In this document: positions 17,416 to 26,398 of the stretch, piece after piece
How the letters are laid out: each line of letters opens with the position of its first letter
How positions within the stretch are numbered: the stretch's first letter is position 1
NCBI GenBank assembly: GCA_030651695.1
Contig: JAUSCD010000012.1
Coordinates: 409,392-473,391, forward strand
DNA from: Pseudohongiella sp.
GTDB taxonomy: Bacteria; Pseudomonadota; Gammaproteobacteria; Pseudomonadales; Pseudohongiellaceae
Direction: 5' to 3'
Length of the DNA stretch: 64,000 bases
Notes under the pieces: model-generated
What the model was told of the DNA's origin: nothing
Seen by the model: only the letters and a program-made list of their open reading frames with translations
Databases searched by the model: none
Program-made: the position numbers and the translations under genes

Positions 17416-20400
17416 TCAGTTTCCTTTCTGAATATTGAATGTGCCAACAGCAGGCATCAGTCTTGTAAAATGCAGTTTTATACGCTCTATGATGACAATC
17501 ATTGCCGGCACCACCAACAGAACCAGCAAGGTACCAAAGGCCAGACCAAAACAAAGCGTCACAGCAATAGGCACCATATAAATGGCGAGACTGAAATTTT
17601 CAAACATCAACGGTGACAGTCCTGCAATGGTGGTCGCTGATGTCAGAATGACTGCACGAAAACGCGCCAGGGCCGCAGACCTGACAGCCTGTATCAAATC
17701 AGACCCGGCGGCCTGTGCACGACGCAGAAAACTCACCAGTACAATTGAGTCGTTGACAATTACGCCCGAGAGTGCAAAAAATGCCAGCATCGACATAACC
17801 CCGATATCCACTCCTATAGCCCAGTGCCCGACAATGGCGCCTGTCAAAGCCAGCGGAATGGCGGTCATTACTGCCAGGGGCCAGAGGTATGAACTGAATG
17901 ACCAGGCCAGAATCAGATAGATGAAGATCAAGGTCAGCATACCGCTCATCTGCATTGTCTCAAGCAACTGCTGGTTGCGCAGACTCGCTCCACCCAGCTC
18001 GGAGCTAAGGCCATAACGTTGATTGATGTCCGGTAAAGCCTCGGCACGAACACTTGAAAGAACGCGCTCGGCATTGTTTACCTGACTGTCAACCGATGCG
18101 CTGACCATGACCGCCAGATAGCCGTTGTTGTGATTGATCACATCAATCCCCCGGCGTGTTGCCAGATCCGCGACCATTCTGAGCGGCACAATTTCTCCGG
18201 CTGGTGTTCTGACCGGAAATTGCTGCAGCGAATTGATGTGATCGCGTTCGCTCTCAGGCAGTGTGACCATCACTTCAAGCTCGGCATTATCCAGATTGAA
18301 TATCTGTACGCGATTACCAAAATATGCGCTGCGCAACTGCTGGCCCAGCGATGCCGTAGTCAGTCCCAACGCCGCGCCCTGTGCATTGAGAGAAAAGATC
18401 ATCTGGTCTTTGCCGTACGGCAAATTGTCAAATACATTGCTGACACCTTCGTACGCCAGTAACGCAGCCTGGAGTTCTTCTGAAGCCAGTTTGAGACTAC
18501 TCAGGTCCGCCCCGCGCAACACCAGTGAAATATCCGGCTGACCACCGTTGGCTCCGCCCCTGACCTCAAGCACCAGTTGCTCTACAAATGGTGGTTTGCT
18601 GACCCGTTGCTGCCACTGGTTCACAAAAGACTGAGGGGAAATTTCGTACTCGTCTTCCCATGCGTATTCGATACGCATGGATGCATACTGTTGACCTGAT
18701 TTTCTTTCCTGATTCAGTCGCGCCGTTCTGAAACCTGAATAGTATCCGTTGATATTGCGCTCACCATTCTGCGTATCAATTTCTTTTAATGTCTGTTCAA
18801 GGTGTTGCATGAACTGACGACGCTGGGTCTCTGTCGCGTCCATAGAGAAGCTGACGTTGGCTTCCAGCATTTGCAAGCTCATACCAGTAACGACGTTCAG
18901 ACCTACACGACCACTGGCAACCAGGCTGAAGGAGAGAACTACGCACCCTAACACGGCTATCATTGTGTTAAACGGGCGGGCCAGTGCGTAGTCCAGGACA
19001 GGTGCGTAACAGCGGTCACGTACATAATAAAACGCCCGGTCAAAAGCTAAACGTGCAGATGGCTTTTTGTCACGTTTCATGCGGCTGAAACTGTGTTTCA
19101 GATGACCAGGCAAAACCAGAAAACATTCGATGAGAGAGGCTACGATAACGCAGAACAGCACCATGGGCATGGTCTGAATTACAGCACCCATGTCACCACC
19201 ACCAATCAATAATGGTACAAATGCTGCAAGCGTCGTCATGGAGGACGTCAGTACCGGCATCAGCATGCGTTTGGCAGCGCCCGCTGCAGCATCTTCTGCA
19301 GACAAGCCTTGTTCATACAACGTAACGGCGTCTTCACCCACGATGATGGCATCGTCGACAACAATACCGAGAGCCATGATGAAGGTTATCAGCGCAAGAA
19401 TATTGATGCTGCCATCGAACCAGTAGTAATAGAGCAGCGTGGCAAACAGGAAACTGACAGGAATTCCTGCCATCACCCACCAGGCTGTACGGGTATTCAG
19501 AAATACAAACAAGGTCAGCGCTACCAATACCAGACCCGACCAGGCGTTGCTGAAGATCACCGCAAGTTGCTCCGTCAGCAGTTTCCAGACTTCCTGATAG
19601 ATCTCAATGCTGACGCCTGCCGGCAGTTGCGCCCGTGTTGTTTCCAGCCACTGCTGAAGCGCTGCAGCAGAGTCAAGCGCATCTGAGTCCGACAGACGAT
19701 AGAGATTCATTTCAATGGCAGGTTTGCCATCACGACTGAGTGAAGCCTGGCCTGCACGCGGGCGCTTTTCGATTTCGGCAATATCTCCGAGGCGAACCAG
19801 CTGATTGCCGGGACCCAGCGGCAATTCCAATTGCTCAAACTCATAGCTGCTTCGTCGCTGGTCAAGCGCACGCAATTGCATTTCGCCCTGGTTACGGGCA
19901 ACCACGCCGGCTGGCAGATCTGTGCTGCGCTGGCGCACAACGGCCGCCAGCGAATCCAGCGTTGTGTTCAAGGTCATCAGATTGGCGCTCGATACCTGAA
20001 TGGCGAGTTCTTCTTCAGGCAGGCCAACAAACTCTATGCGCTCCACACCGGCAGCATACAATTCACGCTCAAATCGACGCGCCATTGGCAACAATTCCTG
20101 AATGCTGCTGCCGCCCACCAACAGCAATGACGCTATGTTTTCGTATTCGGTGCCACGTCGTGCAGTGATGGGCTCCATGTCGGACGGAAGATTACGCACT
20201 TGAGCAATACGGTCATTTACCATATCCAGCGCTTTGCTGAGATCGGTTTCAAATGTAAATTCCAGGAAAAAATTGGCTGCCCCCTGAGTGCTCGTGGAGC
20301 GCATCTGCTGCAGCTCAGTCACAGTGCGCAACTGCTGCTCCAGAGGGATGACTATCAATTGTTCGACGTCTTCCGCAGAGGCACCGGGCCAGTTCGCTCT

Positions 20401-20550
20401 GATCAGAATATTGGGCCACTCAACAGAGGGGTCGAGTTGGGTATTGATACGGCTGCCAGCCCAAAGACCAGACAGGATCATCATGATCATGACGAGATTG
20501 GAAGCCACTTTGTGGCGGGTGAACAGATCGATAAGGTTGTTGCTGGTCAT
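17416..20550 (-). CDS. RND-family efflux permease (AcrB/HAE1-like)
   Basis: 1044 residues, the size of AcrB-type pumps. TM1 is near residue 16-33, followed by the first large periplasmic loop; TM2-6 lie around 335-480 with the proton-relay helix GIVVDDAIIVGED, which carries the paired aspartates of TM4. A second periplasmic loop and TM7-12 follow, with FFALSGVIVNDSIVLV mirroring TM4. It exports an unidentified compound using proton motive force. No local TetR or MarR regulator and no outer-membrane factor gene are present. Downstream on the same strand are the adaptor, an SDR and an SMP-30 protein. Confidence 0.92.
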   Translation of the reverse strand: MTSNNLIDLFTRHKVASNLVMIMMILSGLWAGSRINTQLDPSVEWPNILIRANWPGASAEDVEQLIVIPLEQQLRTVTELQQMRSTSTQGAANFFLEFTFETDLSKALDMVNDRIAQVRNLPSDMEPITARRGTEYENIASLLLVGGSSIQELLPMARRFERELYAAGVERIEFVGLPEEELAIQVSSANLMTLNTTLDSLAAVVRQRSTDLPAGVVARNQGEMQLRALDQRRSSYEFEQLELPLGPGNQLVRLGDIAEIEKRPRAGQASLSRDGKPAIEMNLYRLSDSDALDSAAALQQWLETTRAQLPAGVSIEIYQEVWKLLTEQLAVIFSNAWSGLVLVALTLFVFLNTRTAWWVMAGIPVSFLFATLLYYYWFDGSINILALITFIMALGIVVDDAIIVGEDAVTLYEQGLSAEDAAAGAAKRMLMPVLTSSMTTLAAFVPLLIGGGDMGAVIQTMPMVLFCVIVASLIECFLVLPGHLKHSFSRMKRDKKPSARLAFDRAFYYVRDRCYAPVLDYALARPFNTMIAVLGCVVLSFSLVASGRVGLNVVTGMSLQMLEANVSFSMDATETQRRQFMQHLEQTLKEIDTQNGERNINGYYSGFRTARLNQERKSGQQYASMRIEYAWEDEYEISPQSFVNQWQQRVSKPPFVEQLVLEVRGGANGGQPDISLVLRGADLSSLKLASEELQAALLAYEGVSNVFDNLPYGKDQMIFSLNAQGAALGLTTASLGQQLRSAYFGNRVQIFNLDNAELEVMVTLPESERDHINSLQQFPVRTPAGEIVPLRMVADLATRRGIDVINHNNGYLAVMVSASVDSQVNNAERVLSSVRAEALPDINQRYGLSSELGGASLRNQQLLETMQMSGMLTLIFIYLILAWSFSSYLWPLAVMTAIPLALTGAIVGHWAIGVDIGVMSMLAFFALSGVIVNDSIVLVSFLRRAQAAGSDLIQAVRSAALARFRAVILTSATTIAGLSPLMFENFSLAIYMVPIAVTLCFGLAFGTLLVLLVVPAMIVIIERIKLHFTRLMPAVGTFNIQKGN

Positions 20551-20843
20551 TATTAGGCACTACCGTGTGGCTGGTTATTCAAGACTGACTGTCGTTGAAT
20601 AACTGCAATACACAAATCGTGCCAGTTTTTAATTGCTTGTTATTTATAGAAAAATATTTTGCTGTGTGACGCAGATTACAAAGTTCTGGTGATATATACC
20701 AACTGTTGTTTTTCCTGGCTATGTCCAGATGTCAGGCGACTACACTATTGCGATTTTGCTGGCTCATCCGGTAAAGGCTGGCAGTTCTGCTCGCGCGTTA
20801 CGGGCAGGCCGGCCTCCAGGCCCTCTTGACGTCCCGCACTCAG
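20551..20843. other. Spacer between the ABC exporter and the RND operon
   Basis: 293 bp with no convincing gene. The part near the RND start (20600-20680) is AT-rich and probably contains its promoter; the part near the ABC stop is GC-rich with small GGCC-type dyads (20805-20825) that could act as a terminator. No named operator was recognised. Confidence 0.5.
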
Positions 20844-22685
20844 TTACTGATAACCCTTTGCCTGCAGTTCAAATAGCGTAGCGTACTGACCACCCAGCGC
20901 CAGCAGACTGCTGTGATCGCCTTCTTCCATGATCTTGCCCTGATCCATCACCAGAATATGATCAGCGATGCGAACCGTGGAAAACCTGTGCGAGATGATG
21001 ATGGAGATGCGATTACCGGTCAATTCGCGAAAGTGGGCAAATATTTCTGCTTCAGCTTTTGCATCAATGGCTGCGGTTGGCTCATCCAGAATCAATACTT
21101 CCGCACGGCTGCGCATAAACGCGCGGGACAGTGCGATTTTCTGCCACTGTCCGCCGGATAACTCTTTGCCGTCGCGGAACCAGGTGCCTAGCTGCGTGTC
21201 GTATTGCGCTGGCATCTGGCGGATAAAATCAGCCGCCAGTCCTTTTTCAGACGCCACTGTGACCAAATCTTTATCGCCCATGAAGTCCTTATCGCCGACA
21301 CCGATATTCTCTCCAACCTTGAGCTGGTAGCGCGCAAAGTCCTGGAAAATCACGCCGATTTTTTCGCGCAAGGCATCGATATCCCAGTCCTGCAGATCAA
21401 TACCTTGAAACACAATCCGGCCGTGAGTAGGTGTATACAGACGGGTTAACAGCTTAATCAGCGTAGTTTTGCCTGAGCCATTTTCACCCACGATGGCGAG
21501 GCTTTCACCGGCCCGAATATGCAGGCTGATGTTATCCAGCGCCGGAGTCGTGCTGCCCGGATAATAGAAACTGACGTTTTCAAACCGAATGCCGTCCGCA
21601 ATATCCAGACCCTCGGTTTTATTGCCGGACGGTTCCGGAACGTTGTGCCCGAGATACTCAGTCAGATTGGATAAATACAGATTGTCTTCATACATCTTGT
21701 TAATGGATGCCAGACAACTGGTTACGGCACCCTGGCCCTGACGGAACACAGCGATGTACATGGTCATCTGACCCAGCGTAATGGCGCCAGCGACAGCAGC
21801 AAATGCAACCCAGCCATAAGAGAAATAGAATGCAGCACTGGCAACCAGACCCAGCACGTATCCCCAGAAGCCGCGGCGCAGAACCAGACTGCGATCTTCC
21901 TTGTAAATGTTTTTAAAGATATCCACATAACGCTGCAGAAACAGACGCCCTAACTGCATAAGCTTGACTTCTTTAACCCCGTCTTCGCGCGTCAGCACCA
22001 TTTCCAGATAAACCTGCATACGGCGTTCCGCCGAACGGCTGCGCTGGTTGCGGAATGCTTCACCGGAAAAACGCGCTTCGGCCACAAACGCCGGAACCCC
22101 TGCAAAGCCCAGCAGCAGCACCGCCCAGGCAGAAAACTGCCAGAGCAAAAAACCATAACTGATCAGCGAGATGCCATCACGAACCAGATCAAAGGTAGCA
22201 ATAACCAGGCTTAACGGGCGGCTGGACGCTTCACGGCGCGCACGTACCAACTTGTCGTAATACTCGGAGTCTTCAAAGTTGGCGAGCTCCAGTGTCAGCG
22301 CCTTTTCCAGAATCATGACGTTGACTTCGTTGCCCAGCAGCGCACGCAGAATTGACTGGCATACATTGTTGATTTTCAGGGCGCCGGTCATCAGCACCAC
22401 CAACCCGGCTTCCATCAGTACATAACGCAAGAGATCGGATTTAGCCTGCTCATGCAACTCGCCTTCAGACTGGATCGCTGTCACCACGGCATCCACGATC
22501 AGTTGTCCCACCCAGGCAATGGCGGCGGGTAACAGGCCGGCAAACAAGGTTGCCAGAGCCATTACAATGGTCAGAAAGGGGCTGGCGCGCCAGACAATCT
22601 CAACGGCGATGCGACTGTATTTAAAAACAGATGCAAAGCGGGTAAGCCAGGCGAACGGAGAAATAACAGGTAGGGTTGATTTCAA
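20844..22685 (-). CDS. ABC exporter with fused membrane and ATPase domains
   Basis: 613 residues. A six-helix type IV membrane domain occupies about 1-330, followed by the nucleotide-binding domain: Walker A GENGSGKTT near 398, signature LSGGQWQKIALSRAF, Walker B VLILDEPTAAID, and the H-loop in ISHRFSTVR. It would act as a homodimeric or heterodimeric exporter; substrate is not evident. The signature LSGGQWQ (Trp in place of Arg/Gln) occurs in lipid- and peptide-exporting relatives. It follows the exported methyltransferase gene by 69 bp on the same strand, but a strong hairpin lies between them. Confidence 0.88.
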   Translation of the reverse strand: MKSTLPVISPFAWLTRFASVFKYSRIAVEIVWRASPFLTIVMALATLFAGLLPAAIAWVGQLIVDAVVTAIQSEGELHEQAKSDLLRYVLMEAGLVVLMTGALKINNVCQSILRALLGNEVNVMILEKALTLELANFEDSEYYDKLVRARREASSRPLSLVIATFDLVRDGISLISYGFLLWQFSAWAVLLLGFAGVPAFVAEARFSGEAFRNQRSRSAERRMQVYLEMVLTREDGVKEVKLMQLGRLFLQRYVDIFKNIYKEDRSLVLRRGFWGYVLGLVASAAFYFSYGWVAFAAVAGAITLGQMTMYIAVFRQGQGAVTSCLASINKMYEDNLYLSNLTEYLGHNVPEPSGNKTEGLDIADGIRFENVSFYYPGSTTPALDNISLHIRAGESLAIVGENGSGKTTLIKLLTRLYTPTHGRIVFQGIDLQDWDIDALREKIGVIFQDFARYQLKVGENIGVGDKDFMGDKDLVTVASEKGLAADFIRQMPAQYDTQLGTWFRDGKELSGGQWQKIALSRAFMRSRAEVLILDEPTAAIDAKAEAEIFAHFRELTGNRISIIISHRFSTVRIADHILVMDQGKIMEEGDHSSLLALGGQYATLFELQAKGYQ

Positions 22686-22710
22686 AATAGACTTCTTATC
22701 ACAGTTTTAA

Positions 22711-22741
22711 TGTCCGCGGCTGTATCAAACCGCCGCGGACA
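22711..22741 (-). terminator. Hairpin between the methyltransferase and ABC genes
   Basis: TGTCCGCGGC (22711-22720) and GCCGCGGACA (22732-22741), a perfect 10-bp stem with an 11-base loop. Leftward it is followed only by TTAAAAC, so termination may be partial. Confidence 0.45.
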
Positions 22742-22754
22742 CAAAGCAAGCAGT

Positions 22755-23483
22755 TTACGGTTTCATCAGTTTGAGCAGTATACGATCGGTATTGCGCCCC
22801 AGACTTTCATCAAACGGACCGGCGGTACGCGGATCACTGTCCACGTAAAGCGCATCGCTGACACCCACTATATGGAAACCGGCTTCAGTCGCGGCCTGAG
22901 CCACAGTGTCCAGCGGGATGCGGTGCAGCGCGGCATTGTCAGCGCCGAGATTACCCCGGTGATCAGCAATACCCAGTATGCCACCTGATTTTAATACGTC
23001 TTTGATAGCAGCCAGCATTGCCATGGCGTTATCAGGGTTGGCGTTGTAGACATCATGGAAGTTCAGGTGCGTAATCGCCAAATCTACGCTACCGGGCGCA
23101 ACCCCCAGCTGATCAAAGGTATTCTCTACCCGCTCGACGTTATTCAAACGACCATTAACACGGCTGTTTACTGTCTCCGCTGTTGTGCCACGCGCCAGCG
23201 ACGCCGGGTTGTTTTGCATCAGCACCTTGCCTTGCGGACCAACTGCATGCGACAGCACTTCGGTGTACCAGCCACCGGATGCCATCACATCCATCACCGT
23301 CATGCCTTCTTCCAGCCCGAGAAAACTCAGCACCGCAATGGGTTGACGCGCTGCATCCAGCGCTTTGTCGGCATCGCTGCGATCCGGCGAATTCAGCGCC
23401 GCTGCCAGACGTGCTTCATCAATAGCAAAGGCCTGTCCGCACATCAGCGCGGCGGCTGCAAAAACGCTTATCAATTTTTTCAT
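22755..23483 (-). CDS. Exported predicted SAM-dependent methyltransferase
   Basis: 242 residues. The N-terminus MKKLISVFAAAALMCGQAFA is a clear signal peptide, cleaved after AFA. The remainder resembles the COG4798 predicted methyltransferases: a conserved NSPDRSDADKALDAARQP entry, motif I in VMDVMASGGWYTEVLS, and the later DLAITHLNFHDVY and GGILGIADHRG segments. Motif I lacks the classical DxGxGxG spacing. A methyltransferase in the periplasm would have no SAM supply, so it may bind another ligand or act differently. Divergence of function is inference. Confidence 0.72.
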   Translation of the reverse strand: MKKLISVFAAAALMCGQAFAIDEARLAAALNSPDRSDADKALDAARQPIAVLSFLGLEEGMTVMDVMASGGWYTEVLSHAVGPQGKVLMQNNPASLARGTTAETVNSRVNGRLNNVERVENTFDQLGVAPGSVDLAITHLNFHDVYNANPDNAMAMLAAIKDVLKSGGILGIADHRGNLGADNAALHRIPLDTVAQAATEAGFHIVGVSDALYVDSDPRTAGPFDESLGRNTDRILLKLMKP

Positions 23484-23725
23484 GGTGATACCCCTTTTTT
23501 CCTGTTTTTTAAGCTAATTATCAGTCATGCGCCCGTACGCGAGCGGCATTGATCACGGGCAACAGCATAGGCCAAAAACCTGCGTGAATACAGAATTGAT
23601 TAAACAGCAGGGGTGAGTAGTGATCTTTTTCAGGGGGATTGGGAATGAGATGCGGGTCAGTAAGGAGTAATGTATGACTTGTAATTGAAAGGCCTGGCAA
23701 CGCGCAGCCACTGGCACCATCAACC

Positions 23726-23914
23726 TCAGTGCAGCCGACGGCTTTCCATCAACTCTTCTTCAAACAGCTTCTTCACACGCAGCAGCTCCTGCATATCACC
23801 TTCTGACGTCAGCAGCGGGAGATGGTTCTCAATATCCATAATCAGATTGGTAATACTACCTGTGTCCAACGCACTCAGATCAACGTCGAACGGCCAGGAT
23901 GAATCATGTCTCAT
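23726..23914 (-). CDS. Small hypothetical protein
   Basis: 62 residues, acidic and helical (DTGSITNLIMDIENHLPLL; ELLRVKKLFEEELMESRR), no signal peptide or membrane helix. TAGGAGATAACC directly before the ATG is a near-ideal ribosome-binding site and is the main reason for believing the gene. It lies downstream of ubiI on the same strand. No family recognised. Confidence 0.55.
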   Translation of the reverse strand: MRHDSSWPFDVDLSALDTGSITNLIMDIENHLPLLTSEGDMQELLRVKKLFEEELMESRRLH

Positions 23915-24039
23915 GGTTATCTCCTAAAATACAGATGCGCATACACGGACGTACGCTCAAGAAACGCACTCAATGGCACACCCCAAAAAGTGGCGGCAAT
24001 CAGGGCATACCTTGGTTTTCGTCCATTGGCGGGAAAGCT

Positions 24040-25302
24040 TTAGCTGATTTTGATGCCGGAACCCATGGCTTCACGGATCAATTGATGTTTGAGCATGGGC
24101 CATTGGTTGACCGCTTTCATACCGGTATTACGCAGCCATCGCACGGCCAGCGGCTGGTCGGCATAAAGACGTTTGAAACCTTCCATCATGAGCATCATGG
24201 ACAGGTTGTGGGGTTTACGAAGTCGCTGATAACGGGCAAGAACAAGCGGGTCTGCCGGATCACGTCCGGCAGCTTTGCCCTTTATCAGCTCGCGGGCCAG
24301 CACAGCGACATCTGCCAGACCCAGATTGGCACCCTGACCGGCTAATGGATGAATGCTGTGGGCAGCGTCGCCCACCAGAACAGTCCGGCCCTGCACATAG
24401 TCCACGGCATGACGTTGTGTCAGCGGAAAGCTGATTCGTGTGCTGGTTTGTTGTATCTGACCTAACCAGTGTTCGCTGGCATAAGACAGCGTCTGACAGA
24501 AGGCCTCGTCCGGCAAACCCATCAAGGCCTGCGCGCGCAACGGCAACACCGACCAGACGATGGAACACCAGTGCCCGGCCTCATCATCCGGCGCTGCCAG
24601 CGGCAGAAAGGCCAGCACACCATCATCCATAAAAATCTGTCTCGCGCATTGGCCATGTTTTTGTTCCGTGCGTACAGAACAAACAATGGCTTCATGCTCG
24701 TAATCCCATTCCCGCGTTGTAAAACCCGTCATTGCACGCACAGGTGATTGTGCGCCATCCGCTGCGATTAACAATCGGGTGGTGAGCTGCCGGCCGCTGT
24801 CCAATGTCAGTTGGACGACCGACTGATCATTGCTCACGGCGTCGACTCTGGCAGGCATCACACAATCCAGCATAGGTTGTGTCTGCAACTTTTGATGCAT
24901 AGCTGCAACGCAGATGCGGTTCTCGACGATATGGCCGAGAGCGCTGGCGTGTATATCTGCGGCACAGAAGTCGATACTGCCGGTACCATCGGTCTCACGC
25001 ACGTGCATATGAGTGTAGGGACTGGCCCGCCACTGAACCATGGTCTGCCAGACACCTATGGATTCAAACAATTCGCGGGACGCAGGCGTAATGGCGCTGA
25101 CTCTGGCGTCAAACTCAGGAGTAGCCGACGCGGAGCCGGAGATCGGGTCATTAACCAGCGGTTGGCCAGCCTGCACAGGTTGACTGTCAATCAACGCCAG
25201 ACGCAGACCGCTGTCGCGAAGTAAAAGCGCCATGGCGGCGCCGATCAACCCTGCGCCTACAATCACCACGTCATAATCAGCTGCTGTGCCGGCTGCGCTC
25301 AT
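24040..25302 (-). CDS. ubiI: Ubiquinone biosynthesis FAD hydroxylase, UbiI type
   Basis: 420 residues, FAD-dependent aromatic hydroxylase of the UbiH/UbiF/VisC family. FAD motif VVIVGAGLIGAAM lies at the N-terminus, the mid-domain motif is LLIAADGAQSPVR, and the C-terminal FAD motif is VGDAAHSIHPLAGQGANLG. Segments HIVENR, REWDYEHEAIVCSVRTEQ and LKHQLIREAMG match UbiI better than UbiF, so C5 hydroxylation of the octaprenylphenol ring is the likely reaction. UbiF or a mixed role is the alternative. The ATG at 25302 has GGAGG upstream; longer reading frames upstream of it lack family similarity. Confidence 0.82.
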   Translation of the reverse strand: MSAAGTAADYDVVIVGAGLIGAAMALLLRDSGLRLALIDSQPVQAGQPLVNDPISGSASATPEFDARVSAITPASRELFESIGVWQTMVQWRASPYTHMHVRETDGTGSIDFCAADIHASALGHIVENRICVAAMHQKLQTQPMLDCVMPARVDAVSNDQSVVQLTLDSGRQLTTRLLIAADGAQSPVRAMTGFTTREWDYEHEAIVCSVRTEQKHGQCARQIFMDDGVLAFLPLAAPDDEAGHWCSIVWSVLPLRAQALMGLPDEAFCQTLSYASEHWLGQIQQTSTRISFPLTQRHAVDYVQGRTVLVGDAAHSIHPLAGQGANLGLADVAVLARELIKGKAAGRDPADPLVLARYQRLRKPHNLSMMLMMEGFKRLYADQPLAVRWLRNTGMKAVNQWPMLKHQLIREAMGSGIKIS

Positions 25303-25416
25303 CCATCCTCCAGCGTCCTCCAGTCTGCGGTTGCCGCCAGTAGCATTCTGATCAATACTGGCCGCCTTTGTTGCAGACTTTACCATTAAAACGCTATGAA
25401 ACAGGAGCCCTTTGCT

Positions 25417-25914
25417 ATGCCCGACCAAATGTCCGCACCCGTCACAACCGGGCAACTCAGCCCCGAAGCTGCACGCGCCCTCATCGGCACCGAAACCGGT
25501 ATCAGCCAGTGGCACGAAATCAGTCAGAAACAGGTCGACCAGTTTGCTGAAACCACTGGTGACTTCCAGTTTATCCACCTGGATGCTGAGCGGGCAAAAA
25601 AAGAAACTCCTTTTGGCGGCACCATTGCACACGGTTATCTGACACTGTCTCTGCTCAGCATGTTGGGCGCAGAAGCCGGAACAGTAAGACTGGCCGGCAC
25701 CCGCATCACCATCAATTATGGTCTGGATAAAGTGCGTTTTCTGAATCCGGTTCGTGTTGGCTCGCGTATCAGAGCCAGATTTGTATTGGTCAGTATTGAT
25801 GAAAAAAATCCCGGCCAGTTTCTGATCAAGAATCAGGCGACCGTGGAAATTGAAGGCCAGGACAAACCTGCCATGATCGCCGAATCACTCAGTCTGGCGA
25901 TTACTGGTTCATAA
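25417..25914 (+). CDS. MaoC-like hot-dog enoyl-CoA hydratase
   Basis: 165 residues with the single hot-dog domain of MaoC-type (R)-specific hydratases. The catalytic pair is visible in FAETTGDFQFIHLD (Asp and His) followed by PFGGTIAHGYLTLSL. Proteins of this size hydrate short to medium enoyl-CoAs. The ATG at 25417 has AGGAG upstream; an ATG at 25396 would add seven residues. It is divergent from ubiI and sits on the opposite strand between ubiI and ubiH, which are normally neighbours. Confidence 0.85.
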   Translation: MPDQMSAPVTTGQLSPEAARALIGTETGISQWHEISQKQVDQFAETTGDFQFIHLDAERAKKETPFGGTIAHGYLTLSLLSMLGAEAGTVRLAGTRITINYGLDKVRFLNPVRVGSRIRARFVLVSIDEKNPGQFLIKNQATVEIEGQDKPAMIAESLSLAITGS

Positions 25915-25948
25915 ACCTGATCGACTGATACCCGGAGAGAACAACCGC

Positions 25949-26398
25949 ATGAAATTTCAACGAGGATTTTTAATTGTGGGACTCCTGACTCTGATTGGCT
26001 GTGCAGGCGACAGACCAACTACTCTGGGCGCTCAGAACAACCAGCTGGCGGCTTGCCCTGACTCACCCAATTGCGTTTCCAGTTTTGATACGCGAGAAAG
26101 CCACGGCATTTCACCTCTGCAGGGAAATCTTGATCAGGTGCGTGCAGTTCTGGCGCAGATGCCCAGAGCCGAGATCATCACCGATAGCGGCAATTATCTG
26201 CATGTTGAATTCACCAGCCGCCTGATGGGTTATGTGGACGATGTTGAGTTTCTGGCAGATGCCTCACAATACATTGTTCATGTTCGTTCGGCTTCTCGTT
26301 TAGGTTACAGCGACATGGGTGTGAACCGGGAACGTGTGGAGACGATTCGTGAAACAATGCTGCCTGAAATCTTTTTTTCGAGTACCCGCAGAGACTAA
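25949..26398 (+). CDS. DUF1499 lipoprotein
   Basis: 149 residues. The lipobox LIGC at 15-18 marks a lipoprotein. CPDSPNCVSS and the following region through EFTSRLMGYVDDVEFL are typical DUF1499, a family of unknown function found in proteobacteria and plastids. It starts 34 bp after the MaoC gene, so both may share an operon. Its last 4 bases overlap the ubiH stop on the opposite strand. Confidence 0.8.
   Translation: MKFQRGFLIVGLLTLIGCAGDRPTTLGAQNNQLAACPDSPNCVSSFDTRESHGISPLQGNLDQVRAVLAQMPRAEIITDSGNYLHVEFTSRLMGYVDDVEFLADASQYIVHVRSASRLGYSDMGVNRERVETIRETMLPEIFFSSTRRD

Noticed and set aside
20603..20624. Possible sigma-54 promoter before the RND permease (TGGCAC...TTGCAG, leftward)
   Set aside because: The GG and GC elements are 15 bp apart instead of the required 10.
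25303..25632. 110-codon N-terminal extension of ubiI
   Set aside because: Extra residues have no family similarity and overlap the MaoC start; GGAGG supports the ATG at 25302.
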